From Cliona cf. orientalis (taxonomy: Eukaryota; Porifera; Demospongiae; Clionaida; Clionaidae), in assembly GCA_963930775.1 (NCBI GenBank), contig OZ005695.1, positions 6,510,001-6,574,000 of the forward strand: a DNA stretch of 64,000 nucleotides. Reading direction: 5' to 3'. Within the stretch, counting starts at the first letter, position 1. Each line of letters starts with the position of its first letter. Of this stretch, positions 59,794 through 64,000 are shown in pieces. A program made the translations under genes and the position numbers. The notes below the pieces were generated by a model. That model searched no databases. It was not told where the DNA came from and worked only from the letters and a program-made list of their open reading frames with translations.

Positions 59794-59907
59794 ATAATTC
59801 GGGGCGAGCCTGAGCGAGCCCCGAATACACGAGGTACAGGAAGCGGTTTTATAATTCGGGGCGAGCCTGAGCGAGCCCCGAATACACGAGGTACAGGAAG
59901 CGGTTTA
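59794..59907. repeat. 57-bp tandem duplication with GGGGCGAGCC...GAGCCCC
   Basis: Two nearly identical 57-bp units containing GGGGCGAGCCTGAGCGAGCC, a quasi-palindrome. Single relatives at about 58216-58250 and 59137-59192. Confidence 0.85.
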
Positions 59908-59920
59908 TATGTATATATAT

Positions 59921-60504
59921 ATATAGGGTACATGTCCCAGTTATGAGACACTAAACTTGTGACTGCTTTTACACAATTGTTTTAGGAATAGTTAAAGTGG
60001 TATATTTTTTAAGGACTGCCTATGGCCTCTTATACATGGGTTACAAATATCAACTTCACTACTAAATGATGCAATTTTTTAAAAATTGTTTTGCTATCAT
60101 TAGTACTGAACATATTATGGGACACCGTCCCTATTATGAGACACCACCTTCCCACTGATAAAGGCAATTATCAGGATGTGTTTTAAGATGATGTCTTACC
60201 CAAGTTGGCATGCTTAAAGTGAGATTTGAGTGTTAACCTCAAAAAATAAATAGTTTGATGTACCAAATAAGCAAATTTGTAAAGATGATACACCAAAAAC
60301 CGAAAATCATTGTTTCACTACATTTTTAAGTAATGAAAGCGTAAACCCATATCAAAATAAGGTAGATAGCAAATTCAACTTAGCAAGTAATAGTTCTAGT
60401 TAGGTATAATACAATGACCTCCAAACCAGAAACTCCCATCTTTGTTAGTATGGATGTCCCATAATACCAACTGTCTCACAATACCTACATATACCCTATA
60501 TATG
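59921..60504. mobile_element. MITE with ATATAGGGTA.ATGT...TGAGACA ends
   Basis: Left ATATAGGGTACATGTCCCAG...TATGAGACA; right is the inverse of ATATAGGGTATATGTAGGTA...TGAGACA. The words ATTATGGGACA and TATTATGAGACACC recur inside. AT-rich with no gene. Confidence 0.65.
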
Positions 60505-61032
60505 TTTGGACCTAGAATTCTAACCTAGTGTAAAGAGATCACGGACTATCGATGATAATATTATGGCAATTCTCTCAGACGGCTTTCTTTGGCAAGTATG
60601 CACTCTAGGGGCAATTTCCCTATTCAGTCTAGCACATGGCAGGTGGAGGTCACGTCCGGGTCAACCGGCTCAAGCCGCGCGCCCCAATGTTGTGCGCGTA
60701 TACGGAGCATGCGCAGTTTGTCGATGTGTCCTGGTTCGAAGTTATGGCGGCGTATTCATGAGGGACTATGGACGTAGTCTCTAAGTTGTTCATTACATCC
60801 CGAGTCCCAATTCACAAAAAACAATTCGGCCGCGCGATGAGTAATTGATGAGTAATTGATGACGAAAGTAATGATGAAATGATGATGAAATTGCTGTGAA
60901 ACTGTTTCAAACTGTTTAGCGCGCATGAAAGGTTGTTGGGACCCAGAATTCGAACCTAGCGTAGAAGACATCGTGGACTATCGAGGAGATATGGCGATTT
61001 TCTCAGTTCGCTTTCTTTGGCGAGCTCGCACT

Positions 61033-61063
<31 letters not shown>

Positions 61064-61254
61064 ATTTCCCTGTTCAGTCTATATAGCATATGGCCGGTGG
61101 AGGTCACGTTCGGGTCAACCGGCTCAAGCCGCGCGCCCCAATATGCGCGTGTACGGAGCATGCGCAGTTTGTCGACGTGTCCTAGTTTGAATTTATGGCG
61201 GCTACTTTTCATGAGGGACTCGGGATGTAGTCTCTAACTTCTAAGTTGTTCATT

Positions 61255-61775
61255 ATCTCCCCAGTAGCAATTTACTTTTCTGTGGTTATGAGGTAATTGT
61301 GGTGTAATCTATGATGAAATTATGATGCAACCTATGAGGTAATTATGAAAAAACCAGGGCCTCGCTGGAGCCTTTCTGGGACTTGAAAGTCAGTAAATAT
61401 GTAGAGTATCTTACGCGTGTATCCAGCGAATAGATTACAAGCTGAGCGCTACTTTCTCTGAGAAGCACTGTTGGTTGAACTTCACGTGTTTTCTTGGCTT
61501 ACGTAATGCCGTGGATAGCCTTGTGCTATATAATTATAGCACGCATCATTGTCACAACCTGAAGTTCGGAAGGAATACTGTGCTGTCGAGTTCGTCTCTG
61601 TGATTGAAGCATCGAAACCTGTCGCTACCAAGGTTGAGAGTCGATCTTAGACGCCATCTCCATGATTTCTGGGGCCAGCATCGATCGATGTGTACGCATT
61701 CTATTGACGACCTTTTACCACATGCACCATTACACTGTGCAGCTACTGGGGAGATGGTCAAGGGTTCATTTCAAT
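61255..61775. repeat. Dispersed repeat of about 500 bp, copy 2
   Basis: Collinear with 43193-43700. Confidence 0.75.
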
Positions 61776-62206
61776 ACTAAGTCAACTGTACGACACTACA
61801 CATACTTTGCAGTCTTAGTAGACCAAATTACCATAAATGGCCATTAGGTATTACCAGCTCACTATGTAGTACTTTAAGTCAAGTTATTTTGTTATTATAC
61901 AACAATAATTATTATTATCATGCTACTCATACTCAGTCATGCCTAAGGGGTAGCTACTAGGTAAGTATTATACCGCCATAATTATTTTTGAACATAATAA
62001 TAGGTGTATAACGCAACCATGATAATATTGTTGAAAATGGTGGGCACATAATAACTGCTGTTGGAAATGGCAGAGCTGTATAATATTATTATCTTTCAGC
62101 TACACAATACTATCAATAAAATTAATGAATCATAATGCTGATAAATTGACTCTTGCTGTGACAATTTTCTGCAACAGAAAAAAAATACAACTAGTGTCAC
62201 TCATGA

Positions 62207-63959
62207 TTAAACGGCTAATCTACAATTATTATTCACCTTGCACTGGAGGCATTTCTTTGCCCTTTTGGAGCACATGAGACAGATGATCTCGTGGCCGCAG
62301 GGCAGTAGCCTCACCGTGGCAGGCTCATCACACAGTATACAAACCGGGCCATTAGAGCATGTAGGTGAACTATCAGATTCTATGCAATTCTTTTCAGTTT
62401 GACCAGCACTAGCAGCTGCTATATGATTGGAAGCTATCAAGTCTCTTTCAGTGTGTACAGTTTTTGAAGAAGGGTCTGTAGATTTTTGATGAATTTGATC
62501 ACACAGGGGCTGTTCGGGGAGTCCTCGTATTGTATCTGAAAGATTGAGTGGAGAGTCTAGGTGATGTGGTCCATGTTCTAGCTTAGATTTCACAGAGTTT
62601 GAAACTGTTGTTTCAGATTTCTCATCTTCTACCTTTTTCAGACTACCATGAAATTTACTGTCCCTACATGTGGTCATTGTGGTATCATGGCAATATTCTA
62701 TTGATTTTGTTTTCTCTCACCCTTTGTGTTCTCCCGCAAAGCCTGCCATTGTGACAGCCAATACTGGATCACATATCTCCAATGGAGATAGTCCAGCGTA
62801 GTTGTTAGTGTACATGTCAACTCCAACATGTATCAAAAAGCAACAAAGAACAGCTTGAGGATTAGCAGCGTCAAGGATTTGCTGCACCTATATGCATTAA
62901 CAATACCATGGTAACACATTTTGAGCGTCAGTCAGGCTATTGAAATAAGATGGACCCTGAGACAAATTAAAGAGTTATCACAAGACAGTCTATAGCTGTG
63001 TAATAAGAAAATTAATAGTGGCTTTCTGCTCATGTGCATGCAGGGTATACGTATGTGCTCTAGAGAGCGCTAGTTAGTTTCTGCTATGATGCTGACAGAT
63101 CCCTAAGAAGACTGCTTATCACAATATTTATTATTATGGCAAAACACTCAGTCTGGTAGCACCCAAGCAAAGCTATACTGTGTGTGGTGTGCACTCAAGG
63201 GTGATGCAAAAAATGTTTAACTTCCATAAAAAATACATGTGCAATATCACAACAGTTAGCTACTATAATACCTTCTTGATCTCTGGACATTCGTCAGTTG
63301 GTAGCTCATACTCGGTTGAGCTATTTCTGATCACCAGGTGGAGGGCATTGTCTCCATCCTCATCCACAGCACTGAGATCGGCTCCAAAACCAACCAACCG
63401 CTCCAGCACTTTCAGGCTACCACTTATAGCAGCAATTAGGAAAGGAGTGAGCAGACTACTGTTCCTAGCTTCCACATCACAACTGGACTACAAAAAGAAT
63501 ACAGCATTCTGTTTACTATAATATGCACTGTACATGTATAGCGGGTAATTTTCGAGGGATTCAATTTTCACGGGGAATTATCCTGGCCAGCATATTTTTT
63601 ATTGGATTCAGCAGGGATGTCCAGGATTACCAGATGTCCTGGTCCCCTAACCCTAATCCTAACCCTATCTCCATACCCACCCCCTAACCCCAGGATACCC
63701 TATGGCAATCCTGGATATGTGCCCCAGGGATGTCTAGCCAGGGACCAGGCATGTGGCCCACACTCAGTAAGAGAGGCAGGGCCAAGTGATGGGGATGAAA
63801 TAAAGTAACATTGAAGGCATATTATATACCTGCTTGAGTAGAAAATCAGCTACCTCAAGCTTATCACGTACAGCAGCAAAATGGAGCATGCTCAGGTTAA
63901 TCTCACCACCCTTTGTGTTGATTAGCTCAGGCTGGTGACGAAGAAACTCTTCAATCAAC
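62207..63959 (-). CDS. MIB2-like: Second MIB2-like protein, C-terminal part with ankyrin repeats and a RING
   Basis: Exons 63830-63959, 63272-63487, 62721-62887 and 62207-62663 join in frame; the 5' part is beyond the window. The first two encode ankyrin repeats (FLRHQPELINTKGGEINLS, LLTPFLIAAISGSLKVLE, VDEDGDNALHLV). The third matches the last ankyrin-like unit of the first MIB2-like gene (AVLCCFLIHVGVDMYTNN against [18 protein letters not shown]). The last exon adds a polar linker of about 95 residues and a C3HC4-type RING: CILC, PCGHE, CLMC, CLQC, close to the MIB2 penultimate RING. The protein stops about 10 residues later, so there is a single RING instead of the two of vertebrate MIB2. 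RING-type E3 activity is expected. Confidence 0.85.
63643..63675. repeat. Short telomere-like patch
   Basis: CCCCTAACCCTAATCCTAACCC-like (three to four imperfect CCCTAA units), in an intron of the second MIB2-like gene. Confidence 0.5.
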
Positions 63960-64000
63960 CTAAAAAGCAATGGTTCAGTATTAGCTAACTGTTTTTACAT

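Larger units (their letters stand above)
59430..61250. repeat. Three related copies of a 200-300 bp repeat
   Basis: Copies at about 59430-59640 (minus), 60545-60790 and 60945-61250 share GGTGGAGGTCACGTTCGGG-like, CAACCGGCTCAAGCCGCGCG and GGAGCATGCGCAGTTTGTCG. The third has a 28-G run inserted in it. Confidence 0.75.

Overview
The window is animal genomic DNA and most likely comes from a demosponge. There are no bacterial-type operons. Coding regions are split by GT-AG introns, many only about 45-70 nt long. The gene content fits a sponge: Mind-bomb-2-like proteins, a secreted jacalin lectin, a Calx-beta receptor-like protein and a protein with three Death-like domains. The species assignment is inference; I could not run a search.

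Layout. 56-1786 (+) is the 3' end of a type I membrane protein with an FN3-like ectodomain and a tyrosine-motif tail. 1.8-9.3 kb is a repeat field with a minisatellite-ended element and three copies of a TTAA-flanked transposon, two of them head to tail. 10.38-11.23 kb (+) may hold a small secreted cysteine-rich gene. 11.33-26.31 kb (-) is an intact 18-exon MIB2-like gene that ends without a RING. Its 5.4-kb intron 7 contains two jacalin lectin units on the opposite strand (18.0-18.7 and 20.2-20.9 kb). These units arose by a tandem duplication that also copied MIB2-like exon 9. The second lectin copy is frameshifted. 26.58-32.62 kb (-) is a gene with 11 Calx-beta repeats and one transmembrane segment. 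Its 3' half is intact and its 5' half carries frameshifts and stops.

32.7-46.7 kb is almost gene-free. It holds many inverted-repeat elements, a dispersed family marked by CTAAGCAGAAAAAA, a non-LTR retrotransposon endonuclease fragment (38.96-39.72 kb) and a broken ORF family (44.7-45.6 kb). 46.74-57.57 kb (-) is an intact five-exon gene with three Death-like domains, its introns swollen by MITEs and long poly-G/poly-C tracts. 57.6-62.1 kb is again repeats. 62.21-63.96 kb (-) is the 3' end of a second MIB2-like gene, which does end in a RING; its 5' part lies beyond the window.

How the genes fit together. MIB-type proteins are E3 ligases that act on Notch ligands. Here one paralogue keeps the substrate-side domains and ankyrin repeats but no RING, and the other keeps ankyrin repeats plus a RING. 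The lectin, Calx-beta, FN3 and Death-domain genes suggest cell-surface recognition and innate-immune-like signalling, but nothing in the sequence links them into one pathway. All exon joins were checked by hand for reading phase; none has transcript support.
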